Source of the DNA: CALBZH01 sp964538515
Lineage (GTDB): Bacteria; Desulfobacterota; Syntrophobacteria; Syntrophobacterales; Syntrophobacteraceae
DNA length: 44,559 nucleotides
Direction: 5' to 3'
Assembly (NCBI GenBank): GCA_964538515.1
Contig: CAZIEW010000044.1
Span: forward strand, 1-44,559
A program made the translations under genes and the position numbers. Positions 17,339 through 24,799 of this stretch are shown in pieces; the stretch's first letter is position 1; the number at the start of each line of letters is the position of its first letter. The notes under the pieces were generated by a model, which searched no databases, was not told the DNA's origin, and saw nothing but the letters and a program-made list of their open reading frames with translations.

Positions 17339-18258
17339 TCGCGAAGCTCCCTTCCCGTGAGAATCAAAAAGACATCTTCCAGGGTGGCCAGTCGGAGCGT
17401 GCAGTTCTGGTGGCAGTGGTGTTCCCGGATCTTGCGGAACAACCCCTCGTCCGTCGCATCGTAGATGATGAGTCGATGTCCCAGGTCCTCGTGGCGAGCT
17501 CCATTCGCACGGATCATGGCGCGCAATTCATCCGAAGGCTCCGTCAGCTCGATCACCTCATGGCCCGCATGCTCCCGCACCAAGTCCGCCGGCTTGCCCT
17601 CCACCAGGATCTTCCCGCCGTCCATGATGATCAGCCGATCGCACAGCCGGGCTGCCTCATCCATGTAATGCGTTGTGAGAAGGATCGAGAGTCCGTCCGA
17701 GCGCAGCTCCTCCAGCCGTTCCCAGACCTGGTGGCGCGCCTGGGGGTCCAGTCCCGTCGTCGGCTCATCGAGGATCAGCAGCTCCGGGTTGTTGATGAGG
17801 GCGCGGGCGAGGACGATCCGCCGCATCATCCCTCCGGAGAGCTCCGTGACTTTAGATGTCCGTCGGTGCTCCAGGCCAATGAAGCGCAGGAGCTTGTCCG
17901 CTCTGGCACGAGCTTCCTTGCGCGGGATGTCGAAGTAGGCGGCGAAAACCTCCATGTTCTGCTCGACGCTCAAATCAGGGTCCAGGTTGTTGTCCTGCTG
18001 ACAAACGCCGATCGAGTACTTGATTGCCCGCCATTGGGACTGGATGTCCATGCCGAAAACCTCGAGCTTTCCACCGGACATGGGCGAAAAGCCGTAGACC
18101 ATGCGGATCGTCGACGTCTTGCCGGCGCCGTTGGGTCCGAGTAATCCCAAACATTCGCCCGCGTACAGGTCGAAGGACAGGGAATCGACGGCAACGAAAT
18201 CACCGAAGGTCTTGCGAAGCTCTCGAGCCTGGATGATGCGTTTGGGACGTTGGGGCAC
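17335..18258 (-). CDS. ABC transporter ATP-binding protein (NodI/DrrA type)
   Basis: A 307-residue ATPase subunit. It has Walker A LLGPNGAGKTSTIRM, a Q-loop near CQQDNN, the signature LSGGMMRR, Walker B ELLILDEPTTGLD and an H-loop in LLTTHYMDEAARL. The C-terminal ~70 residues are the extra domain common in drug and Nod-factor exporters. It powers the permease encoded immediately downstream. The predicted start is GTG at 18258, with AAAGG about ten bases before it. Neighbouring plus-strand genes are unrelated, so this pair forms a self-contained two-gene exporter. Confidence 0.93.
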   Translation of the reverse strand: MPQRPKRIIQARELRKTFGDFVAVDSLSFDLYAGECLGLLGPNGAGKTSTIRMVYGFSPMSGGKLEVFGMDIQSQWRAIKYSIGVCQQDNNLDPDLSVEQNMEVFAAYFDIPRKEARARADKLLRFIGLEHRRTSKVTELSGGMMRRIVLARALINNPELLILDEPTTGLDPQARHQVWERLEELRSDGLSILLTTHYMDEAARLCDRLIIMDGGKILVEGKPADLVREHAGHEVIELTEPSDELRAMIRANGARHEDLGHRLIIYDATDEGLFRKIREHHCHQNCTLRLATLEDVFLILTGRELRE

Positions 18259-18403
18259 AGTGTGTTACCTTTCTTCTGCGGATTGTTCTGAAAAGCAGTC
18301 TCCATTGAGCACAGAACATAAACAGGTCAGGGGACGGGAACAAGGGAAAAGGACCCGGTGCTCCCGTGGATGGGGCTGTGTTGTCGCGCCGTGTGGAGAG
18401 AAG

Positions 18404-18718
18404 ATGAAGGAAAACGACGGACCTTTGAGTGAGGTCTCAGGCGGTGTCTGCCTGAATATTCTGGTTCAGCCGAGGTCGTCGAAGAGCGAGCTCGCCGGCA
18501 TGCAACAGGGCCGACTGAAAATAAGAATCGCCGCGCCTCCGGTTGATGGGGAAGCCAATGACGAGCTTGTCCGATTTCTCGCCCGCTTTTTCGATAGGCC
18601 GAAATCCTCCGTCAGGATTCTGCAGGGGCACCGGGGAAAACAAAAGCGGGCTCAACTGACCGGGATGAGCGCCGAATCTGTTCGGACGAGACTCCGGGAG
18701 CACGGGATTGACTGCTGA
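18404..18718 (+). CDS. DUF167 (YggU family) protein
   Basis: A 104-residue cytoplasmic protein with the DUF167 pattern: LNILVQPRSSKSELAG, then LKIRIAAPPVDGEANDELV, LARFF and SSVRILQGHRGKQKRAQL. The family is small, widespread and of unknown biochemical function. I place the start at ATG 18404 with GGAGAG upstream, because the in-frame region before it runs through the start of the divergent ABC ATPase gene. The conserved AAPPVDGEAN loop is intact. Confidence 0.87.
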   Translation: MKENDGPLSEVSGGVCLNILVQPRSSKSELAGMQQGRLKIRIAAPPVDGEANDELVRFLARFFDRPKSSVRILQGHRGKQKRAQLTGMSAESVRTRLREHGIDC

Positions 18719-18731
18719 CGAGCGGCATGGG

Positions 18732-18747
18732 TGATCGGATCCGATCA
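18732..18747. promoter_or_regulatory. Perfect 16-bp palindrome, candidate operator of the thiolase operon
   Basis: TGATCGGATCCGATCA is its own reverse complement. It sits 117 bases upstream of the thiolase start codon and just after the DUF167 stop codon. Downstream AT-rich sequence (18765-18800, with a TTGAAA hexamer) could hold the promoter. Perfect two-fold symmetry of this size is typical of dimeric repressor sites such as TetR-family regulators of acyl-CoA metabolism. No regulator gene lies adjacent. Confidence 0.45.
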
Positions 18748-18863
18748 ACGTTTGTTCGGTGTCAGCATATTCTTTTTGAAAATGGCATACCATGTGTGTT
18801 AAAGGCCATATTGGAGCTTTCCTGTACCCATCGGAAGTGGAGACGGATTCGAAAGGAGAACAG

Positions 18864-20036
18864 ATGCGTGAAGCGGTTATCGTGAGTGCTGTGCGAACAC
18901 CTCTAGGGAGCTTCAATGGTTCGTTGAGCGGCATCGGGGCGACCAAGCTCGGCGGGATGGTCATCGAGGAGGCCATTCGACGAGCGGGCATTGCGAAAGA
19001 GGACGTGAACGAAGCCATCATGGGCATGGTGCTGCCCTGCAGCTACGGGCAGAACCCGGCCAAGCAGGCTGCGGTGCTCGCGGGGATGCCTTGGGAGGTC
19101 GAGTGCATTACGGTCAACAAGGTGTGCGGCTCCGGGCTCAAGTCGGTCATGCTGGCTGCGCAAGCGATCCAGGTGGGCGACGCGGATGTGGTGGTCGCCG
19201 GCGGCATGGAGACCATGAGTCTCGCGCCCTTTTACCTGGACAAGGCGCGGACCGGCTACCGGATGGGCGACGGCGTGCTCCATGATCATATGATCCATGA
19301 CGGGCTGTGGGACATCGTGAATGACTTCCACATGGGCATGTCGAATGAGCTGTGCTCGGAACGATACAACGTCAGTCGCGAAGACCAGGATCGCTACGCC
19401 GCCGAGTCCTACCGGCGAGCGCTCGCGGCCCAGGCGGCAGGCAGGTTCGATGCCGAGATCATGCCCGTCACCATTCCGTCAAAAAAGGGCCCGGTCCTTT
19501 TCAGCAAAGACGAATGTCCCCAGGAAACCCCGTACGATGTTCTCGCCAAGATGAAGCCCGCCTTCAAGAAGGACGGCGTCGGGACGGCCGGGAACGCGTC
19601 TATCATCAGCGACGGTGCGGCTGCGGTTGTGGTCATGGCACGGGAAAAGGCCGAGCAGTTGGGATGCCGGATCATGGCTTCGGTCGGAGCCCAGGCGTCT
19701 GCCGGCATCGACATGAAATATGTTCTGGTCGCCCCTATCTGGGCGATCCCCAAAGCCCTGAAGAAGGAAGGGATTGGGATCGGCGACGTGGATCTGTTTG
19801 AGGTCAACGAGGCGTTCAGCGGATCGACGGTGGCGGCCATGAAGGAGCTTCAGCTGGATCCCGCGATAACCAATGTGAACGGGGGGAGCGTGTCCCTCGG
19901 GCATCCCATTGGTGCCAGCGGCTGCCGCGTACTGGTGACCTTGCTTTATGAGCTGGAGCGACGCGACAAGAAGGTTGGCCTGGCCTCCCTGTGCCTCGGT
20001 GGCGGCGAAGCGGTTGCGCTCGTGGTCAAACGCTAA
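18864..20036 (+). CDS. Acetyl-CoA acetyltransferase (thiolase)
   Basis: This enzyme condenses two acetyl-CoA to acetoacetyl-CoA or runs thiolytic cleavage in the reverse direction. The 390-residue length is standard. The nucleophile is C88 in NKVCGSGLKS. The other thiolase signatures are NEAFSGSTVAAMKE, NGGSVSLGHPIGASG (catalytic His) and the second Cys in SLCLGGGEA. The ATG at 18864 has GAAAGGAG upstream; the longer in-frame start at 18792 has no ribosome site. It is the first gene of a three-gene acyl-CoA operon, 36 nt before the dehydrogenase. In an anaerobic syntroph or sulfate reducer the set would serve butyrate-type beta-oxidation; a crotonase is missing here and must be encoded elsewhere. 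Confidence 0.94.
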   Translation: MREAVIVSAVRTPLGSFNGSLSGIGATKLGGMVIEEAIRRAGIAKEDVNEAIMGMVLPCSYGQNPAKQAAVLAGMPWEVECITVNKVCGSGLKSVMLAAQAIQVGDADVVVAGGMETMSLAPFYLDKARTGYRMGDGVLHDHMIHDGLWDIVNDFHMGMSNELCSERYNVSREDQDRYAAESYRRALAAQAAGRFDAEIMPVTIPSKKGPVLFSKDECPQETPYDVLAKMKPAFKKDGVGTAGNASIISDGAAAVVVMAREKAEQLGCRIMASVGAQASAGIDMKYVLVAPIWAIPKALKKEGIGIGDVDLFEVNEAFSGSTVAAMKELQLDPAITNVNGGSVSLGHPIGASGCRVLVTLLYELERRDKKVGLASLCLGGGEAVALVVKR

Positions 20037-20072
20037 GGCATTGCATAGAAGCGTACAAAGGAGTGCGAGATT

Positions 20073-20921
20073 ATGGAAGTGAAGATCTTTGGTGTCATCG
20101 GTGCGGGGCAGATGGGGAACGGAATCGCTCAGGTCGCCGCCATGGCGGGGCTTGACGTGATCATGAACGACATCAACGACGAATTTGTGCAGCGCGGGCT
20201 CAAGAACATCACGAGCATCCTGAGCAAAAACGTCGAGAAGGGCAAGATGACCGCCGAGGAAAAGGATATCATCCTGGGACGGATCAAGACGAGCACCAAC
20301 CTCAAGGACATGGCACCGTGCGATTACGTCGTGGAAGCCGCGACGGAAAACGAGCCGATCAAATTTCAGATCTTCCGGGACCTGGATACGATCTGTAAGC
20401 CCGAGGCCATTCTCGCCAGCAACACCTCATCGATTCCCATCGGCCGCATCGCCGCCCAGACCAAGCGCCCGGATAAAGTGATCGGCATGCATTTCATGAA
20501 CCCCGTGCCGGTCATGAAGCTGGTGGAGGTCATCCGCGGTCTGCCCACGTCCGATGAGACGTTCAAGCTCACCTGGGACCTGTCCATCAAGTTTGGAAAG
20601 ACTCCCGCGGAATCGAGCGATTATCCCGGCTTTATCGCCAACCGCATCCTGATGCCCATGATCAACGAAGCCGTCTACTGCCTCTATCACAGCGTGGGGA
20701 CCAAGGAAGACATCGATACGGTCATGAAGCTCGGCATGAATCACCCCATGGGGCCGCTGGCTCTAGCCGACCTGATCGGGCTCGACACGTGTCTCGCCAT
20801 CATGGAAACTCTTTTCGCCGGCTTCAAGGATTCCAAGTACCGGCCCTGTCCCCTTCTGCGTAAGTACGTCGAAGCGGGGTGGCTTGGGCGTAAGACGGGC
20901 CGTGGCTTTTACCACTATTAA
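20073..20921 (+). CDS. hbd: 3-hydroxybutyryl-CoA dehydrogenase
   Basis: This enzyme oxidises 3-hydroxyacyl-CoA to 3-ketoacyl-CoA with NAD(P), or the reverse. The 282-residue single-domain length fits the bacterial Hbd family. The N-terminal Rossmann motif is GAGQMGNGIAQVAAMAG. The catalytic His lies in GMHFMNPVPVMKLVEVI, partnered by the conserved NTSS (Ser) and an Asn in the GFIANRILMPMINEA segment. C-terminal motifs NHPMGPLALADLIGLDT and GRKTGRGFYHY are intact. RBS AAAGGAG precedes ATG 20073. It lies between the thiolase and acyl-CoA dehydrogenase genes with short gaps (36 and 31 nt), so it is co-transcribed with them. Confidence 0.95.
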   Translation: MEVKIFGVIGAGQMGNGIAQVAAMAGLDVIMNDINDEFVQRGLKNITSILSKNVEKGKMTAEEKDIILGRIKTSTNLKDMAPCDYVVEAATENEPIKFQIFRDLDTICKPEAILASNTSSIPIGRIAAQTKRPDKVIGMHFMNPVPVMKLVEVIRGLPTSDETFKLTWDLSIKFGKTPAESSDYPGFIANRILMPMINEAVYCLYHSVGTKEDIDTVMKLGMNHPMGPLALADLIGLDTCLAIMETLFAGFKDSKYRPCPLLRKYVEAGWLGRKTGRGFYHY

Positions 20922-20952
20922 GCGTCTGGGACCAGCAGAATAGGACGACCAC

Positions 20953-22107
20953 ATGGATTTTGAACTGACCGAAGAACAACGAATCATTCAGGAAACCGCA
21001 GCCAAGTTCGCCAAGCGGGAGCTCGAGCCGGTTGCCGCTGAATTGGACGCCACCAAGAACCGTGACATTCTCAAAGCCAACCTGAAAAAGCTGGCGGAGC
21101 TGGGCTTCATGGGCCTCAACGTGGATCCCGAATACGGGGGAACCGGGGCCGGCGCCGTGGCTTTCTCTCTTGCTATGACCGAGATCGGCCGGGCCTGCGC
21201 TTCGACGGCTGTCACCACCTCGGTCACCAACATGGTGGCCGAAGTGATCCAGACGGTGGGAAGCGAGGAGCTCAAGCAGAAATACATTCCGCCCCTGTGC
21301 AGCGGCGAATACCCGGCGGGGAGCTTCGGCCTGACCGAGACCTGCGCCGGATCCGACCCCGCGGCCATGCGGACGACTGCCGTCCTCGAAGGCGATGAGT
21401 ATATCCTGAACGGCGGGAAGATTTTTATCACCAGTGCCGAGTACGCCGGGGTCTTTGTCGTTTGGGCGGTTACCGACAAGGAAGCGAAAAAAGGCAAGGG
21501 GATCAGCATCTTCCTGGTCGAGCCGTCGTTCCCCGGATTCATCATTGGAAAAGATGAGACCAAAATGGGGCAGCACGGCTCCTGCACGAACGAGCTGATT
21601 TTTGAAAACTGCCGCGTTCCCAAGGAAAACATGCTCGGCAAGCTGAACGACGGCTTCCGCATTGCAGCCTCCGAGCTGGGCGGCGGCCGGATCGGCATCG
21701 GCTCCATGGCTCTGGGCATCGGCCTGGCCGCCATGGATTTCGCCACCGGCTACGCCAAGGAGCGCATCCAGTTTGACGTGCCCATCGCCAACCAGCAGGC
21801 CATCCAGTGGATGATCGCCGACAACTACACCCGCCTTGAAGGCGCCCGCATGCTTCTGATGAAGGCGGGATGGCTCAAGGATCAGGGTAAGTATTTCGCC
21901 AAGGAAGCTTCCATGGCCAAGGTCATGGCCACGGAGGCGGCGAACAAGGCCTGTTACGACGCCATGCAGATGCTGGGCGGCTACGGCTACACACGGGATT
22001 TCCCGATCGAACGGTACGCGCGTGATGTTCGGATCACGTCCATTTACGAGGGTACGAGCGAAATTCAGCGGTTGATCATCGCCCGGGAGCTGCTGCGCAA
22101 GAAGTAG
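20953..22107 (+). CDS. Short-chain (butyryl-CoA type) acyl-CoA dehydrogenase
   Basis: This flavoenzyme oxidises acyl-CoA to trans-2-enoyl-CoA, passing electrons to ETF. The 384-residue length is typical. The N-terminus reads FELTEEQRIIQETAAKFA. FAD/substrate motifs are FGLTETCAGSD and GGKIFITSAEYA. The C-terminus has QMLGGYGYTRDFPIERYARD and the catalytic-base region IYEGTSEIQRLIIARELL, where the Glu position matches short- and medium-chain enzymes. Together with the two genes upstream it forms a C4 acyl-CoA oxidation or synthesis module. Electron-transfer flavoprotein genes are not in this window. Confidence 0.94.
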   Translation: MDFELTEEQRIIQETAAKFAKRELEPVAAELDATKNRDILKANLKKLAELGFMGLNVDPEYGGTGAGAVAFSLAMTEIGRACASTAVTTSVTNMVAEVIQTVGSEELKQKYIPPLCSGEYPAGSFGLTETCAGSDPAAMRTTAVLEGDEYILNGGKIFITSAEYAGVFVVWAVTDKEAKKGKGISIFLVEPSFPGFIIGKDETKMGQHGSCTNELIFENCRVPKENMLGKLNDGFRIAASELGGGRIGIGSMALGIGLAAMDFATGYAKERIQFDVPIANQQAIQWMIADNYTRLEGARMLLMKAGWLKDQGKYFAKEASMAKVMATEAANKACYDAMQMLGGYGYTRDFPIERYARDVRITSIYEGTSEIQRLIIARELLRKK

Positions 22108-22241
22108 GGTGCGCGGCATTTGCCTGTCGCAACGGATGGATAAGATATCGGTCAGTTACACGCAGCGTCTTGTTTTTATTGTTTTACTTCAACAACCATG
22201 GTAAGAGGACCCTTCAACCTTAACAAGTGGAGGGACCATCA

Positions 22242-22409
22242 ATGATCAAGTTGGAATGTGGAGGCGACCTCTCGGAGCTGCGCATTCGGACTTTTGAAGG
22301 CCTGAATCTGACGGCTTTCCTGGATCATTTGTCCGCATGCGAGCAATGCCGCACATCCGAAAAAGAACTGATCAAGGAGTTGAATAAGCTCATCGGAGGC
22401 GAAAGCTGA
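22242..22409 (+). CDS. Tiny zinc-finger-like protein (HxxxCxxC)
   Basis: A 55-residue acidic protein. It has C6 near the N-terminus, then H29-x3-C33-x2-C36 in FLDHLSACEQC, followed by an amphipathic helix (EKELIKELNKLIGG). The HxxxCxxC pattern is that of zinc-binding anti-sigma (ZAS) domains, but the protein is far shorter than a usual anti-sigma factor and has no membrane helix or sigma gene beside it. I place the start at ATG 22242 with GGAGGG eleven bases upstream; a longer reading begins at 22227. A strong terminator follows, so it is an independent short transcript or the last gene of the acyl-CoA operon. Confidence 0.65.
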   Translation: MIKLECGGDLSELRIRTFEGLNLTAFLDHLSACEQCRTSEKELIKELNKLIGGES

Positions 22410-22471
22410 GGGAGCTGCCGCATCGGGGCGGGCTTGAGACGCTGCTCTGATTCGGGTGAATCACGATCCCA

Positions 22472-22513
22472 GGGGGCACAAGGCCAGTCAAGGCCGGGTG
22501 CTCCCTTTTTTTT
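22472..22513 (+). terminator. Rho-independent terminator
   Basis: GGGGGCAC (22472-22479) pairs with GTGCTCCC (22498-22505), one G-U pair, enclosing an inner GGCC/GGCC stem. The hairpin is followed at once by eight T (22506-22513). It ends transcription after the small zinc-finger-like gene. Confidence 0.9.
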
Positions 22514-22618
22514 GGGGTTGACTGGGCGCTTCTCTGGCCACCATGATGGGCGGTGATCCGTTCTGAAACCAGAACCATGAGCCCGGAAACCACCGGTACT
22601 GAAACCAAGGAGGATGCG

Positions 22619-22945
22619 ATGAAACGACACGGAATCGGACTTCTTTCTCTAGCTCTGACAGCCCTATTCGTCCCGGTCAGCTGGAGTCCTGCACTGGGTC
22701 AGGCAGGGCAGTCGGGGCGCGGCGGTGGGCAGATGATGCAGTGTGAAGAGAATTTCAATTCCCTGGATGCCAACAAGGATGGCGTGGTTGTACGTGAGGA
22801 GCTCATGGCCGTGCGCCACCCGGGTGGACGCGGGGAGGACGTCTTTGATTACAAAGACGTCAACGGCGACGGGAAGATTAGCAAAGAAGAGTTCTGTTCC
22901 CGCAAGGGGCCTGGACCCGCGAAGCGCGGAGGGCCTCCAAAATAG
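22619..22945 (+). CDS. Exported EF-hand protein
   Basis: A 108-residue protein. A signal peptide (GIGLLSLALTALFVPVSWSP, ending at ALG) directs it out of the cytoplasm. The mature part has two EF-hand calcium loops, DANKDGVVVREE and DVNGDGKISKEE, with acidic or polar residues at positions 1, 3, 5 and 12. It ends in a Gly/Pro/Lys-rich tail. ATG 22619 is preceded by AAGGAGG. It probably binds calcium in the periplasm or outside; partners are unknown. Transcription likely ends at the hairpin at 23159-23178, now separated from the gene by an inserted repeat element. Confidence 0.87.
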   Translation: MKRHGIGLLSLALTALFVPVSWSPALGQAGQSGRGGGQMMQCEENFNSLDANKDGVVVREELMAVRHPGGRGEDVFDYKDVNGDGKISKEEFCSRKGPGPAKRGGPPK

Positions 22946-23041
22946 TCAAGCTTGTCGGGAGTGCCTCAAGGTGCGGCGATGGAATTCATCTTGGCCTTGG
23001 CGCTCCCTTCATGCCGTCTACCATCAACAGGGTCCGGAACG

Positions 23042-23154
23042 GTAACTTCTCAATAAGTTCGGGTAATGTCGGGGCTGTAGGTCGGGTTTCCAACCCGACA
23101 GCCGCAGCCAGGGCGTCGGGATGGAATCCCGACCTACTCTTATTGAGAAGTTAC
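23042..23154. mobile_element. MITE-like element with 8-bp target duplication
   Basis: A 113-bp non-coding element. Its ends are perfect 16-bp inverted repeats (GTAACTTCTCAATAAG at 23042-23057 and its complement at 23139-23154). It is flanked by identical 8-bp copies of CCGGAACG (23034-23041 and 23155-23162), the expected target-site duplication. Inside, GTAGGTCGGG (23077-23086) and its complement (23128-23137) form a second stem, and two GTCGGG/CCCGAC hairpins lie within, giving a cloverleaf-like fold. It has no ORF of its own, so it would move with a transposase supplied in trans. The transposase family is not identified. Confidence 0.75.
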
Positions 23155-23158
23155 CCGG

Positions 23159-23178
23159 AACGGTGTCGAACCGTTTTT
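23159..23178 (+). terminator. Probable rho-independent terminator after the EF-hand gene
   Basis: AACGGT (23159-23164), loop GTCGA, ACCGTT (23170-23175), with the T run 23174-23178. The left arm partly lies in the right copy of the target duplication, so the MITE-like element appears to have inserted into the terminator and regenerated it. Confidence 0.55.
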
Positions 23179-23238
23179 GAGGCAAAGGAGGCAGTCGAAT
23201 GAAAACCCTTGGGTCTTGGATCCGACCAACTGGTTTGG

Positions 23239-23799
23239 TCAACGATCGCTTTGATTCGACAATCGGTGAAGAATCCAAATCGCAATCCCCGATAACGCCA
23301 ATCCAATAAAGATCCACAGCTCATACCGCTTGATATCGCTCATCAATAGCTCAAATGTATGGCCAAAAATATATCCCATGAGTCCGATCACTATCGCCCA
23401 GGTGAATGCACCAAGGATATTAAAGACTAGAAAGCGAAAAGGAGAAATTCTACTCAATCCAAGAACAAATGGCGTCACTGTTCGTAAACCATATAAGAAT
23501 CGGAACCCAAAAATAAAGAAGGCGTCGTATTTTTCAAGTAATGCAATTATTTTCTTAGATTTATACTGCCATTTGAGGCGTCGTTCCAAGAGGGGCTGAC
23601 CTTTGAATCTTCCAATGTAATAATAAACCTGATCGCCAATTAATGTCCCAAGAAATGCACTTACCAATACCCATGGAAGATTAAGGTAACCCTGGTGAGC
23701 AGCAAAACCTGCCAATATAAGAATGGTCTCACCTTCCAAGAATGTTCCGATACCAATCGCGAGATAGCCATACGTTGATATAAGCTCATAAAGAGACAT
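23239..23799 (-). CDS. DedA family membrane protein
   Basis: A 186-residue integral membrane protein of the DedA/SNARE-associated family, linked to lipid carrier flipping and membrane homeostasis. The family core is present: GYLAIGIGTFLEGETILILAG (E in the first re-entrant loop), GTLIGDQVYYYIGRFKG (G-D-xxxY-xxGR), FFIFGFRFLYGLRTVTPFVLG (FRF...GxR) and a C-terminal helix pair. I place the start at ATG 23799; an in-frame extension to 23877 has no family similarity. Base composition is visibly AT-richer than the neighbouring genes, which suggests separate acquisition. It runs opposite to the EF-hand gene. Confidence 0.9.
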   Translation of the reverse strand: MSLYELISTYGYLAIGIGTFLEGETILILAGFAAHQGYLNLPWVLVSAFLGTLIGDQVYYYIGRFKGQPLLERRLKWQYKSKKIIALLEKYDAFFIFGFRFLYGLRTVTPFVLGLSRISPFRFLVFNILGAFTWAIVIGLMGYIFGHTFELLMSDIKRYELWIFIGLALSGIAIWILHRLSNQSDR

Positions 23800-23891
23800 T
23801 ACGATTCCCTTTGCTGATCTCCAGAGAGCACGCTCCGGCTCAAGGAGCAAGGGAGTCCTCATGGGCGCGGACGTCACGTAGATGTTGGGGT

Positions 23892-24506
23892 TTAGTCCAT
23901 GGACATGTGACCCATGATCAGCAGGGCAATTAAGATCAGCAGGAGGATCGGTTGTGTGTGGATCTTATGGACGTTCTTCAAAGCGTCCTTCGAGCACAGC
24001 TTGAATTTGAGGACGATTCCCAGCAGGGCCAAGCCCCCCATGATGACCAGTCCCCATTCGGGCAGGGCCGTCGATCGGCACCGCGAAAGGCTCCAATGGA
24101 TCAGTGCCAGGAGGAGGATCACGGGGTTCAGGGTGTAATGGAGCTGCATCAGGTATTTCTTTTGGGTGGCGTTGAACCGGGCGAGGGCGCTCTTCGTTTC
24201 AGGTGCCAAAGGGACAAACCCTCTCAGCCATCGGATGAGGATACTGAGCGCCACGGTCAGATTGGCCACTCCGAGGCTCCAGGCGGTTATCTCTCCCGTT
24301 GTCTCGTTCCCCTTATCGCGTCCCTTTCCGGACAGCCCCCCAGCCAATCCCTGTCCCCACCCTTCGATACCGTGCTTGCTGGACCCCTTCCAGCTCCCCT
24401 TATGATCATCGGCCATGCCAAACGAGCCGATCGACAGGAAGCTGCCCATAAGAAGGAAGCACATGAAAAACAGGATGATTCGGGTCCGGTTCGTGCTCGC
24501 TTTCAT
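23892..24506 (-). CDS. Exported membrane protein with paired histidines, possibly heme-binding
   Basis: A 204-residue protein. It has a signal-like first helix (IILFFMCFLLMGSFLSIGSFG), a Gly/Lys-rich hydrophilic segment (residues ~30-65) and then four hydrophobic helices. Two helices carry His pairs: LHYTLNPVILLLALIH (two His 14 apart) and HTQPILLLILIALLIMGH (17 apart), after NVHKI. Paired His on neighbouring helices recall b-type cytochromes and ferric-reductase-like proteins, but I do not recognise the family. ATG 24506 has GGAGGG at good spacing. It ends 92 nt before the DedA start on the same strand. Confidence 0.65.
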   Translation of the reverse strand: MKASTNRTRIILFFMCFLLMGSFLSIGSFGMADDHKGSWKGSSKHGIEGWGQGLAGGLSGKGRDKGNETTGEITAWSLGVANLTVALSILIRWLRGFVPLAPETKSALARFNATQKKYLMQLHYTLNPVILLLALIHWSLSRCRSTALPEWGLVIMGGLALLGIVLKFKLCSKDALKNVHKIHTQPILLLILIALLIMGHMSMD

Positions 24507-24748
24507 TCTGGGATTCCCTCCGAACGTTGACTTTGCATCGTTTGCCAAATCGACTTCTGTTACACGGCATTATCTTTATAGCGCAAATCATCCCGCATGA
24601 GCCCAAAAATCAGCGAGCCCCATACCCACGAAGAGATGCCGTGACAACGGCCGATATCTTGGATAGCATCCGGTATGCACGGATGTTTGACTGGCTCGGA
24701 CGAGTCGCGAGGGCTGGCTGAAAAGCCGGAGAATGTGGCTCGATTGAG

Positions 24749-24783
24749 GAGAGCTTGATATTCTGTTGAGCGATCGAGCTCTC
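24749..24783 (+). promoter_or_regulatory. Inverted repeat just before the sensor kinase gene
   Basis: GAGAGCTTGAT (24749-24759) and ATCGAGCTCTC (24773-24783) pair over 11 bp with one G-U, enclosing 13 bases. It ends 16 bases before the likely kinase start codon. It could be an operator or an mRNA hairpin limiting ribosome access; no T run follows. Confidence 0.4.
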
Positions 24784-24799
24784 TTGGGTAAAGCTCTTG

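Noticed and set aside
20824..22119. A 431-codon open frame on the minus strand
   Set aside because: It is antisense to the acyl-CoA dehydrogenase gene, with no family pattern.
24510..24560. A sigma54-like TGGCA...TGCA pattern upstream of the His-pair membrane protein
   Set aside because: The GG and GC doublets are 10 rather than 12 bases apart, so spacing does not allow a sigma54 promoter.
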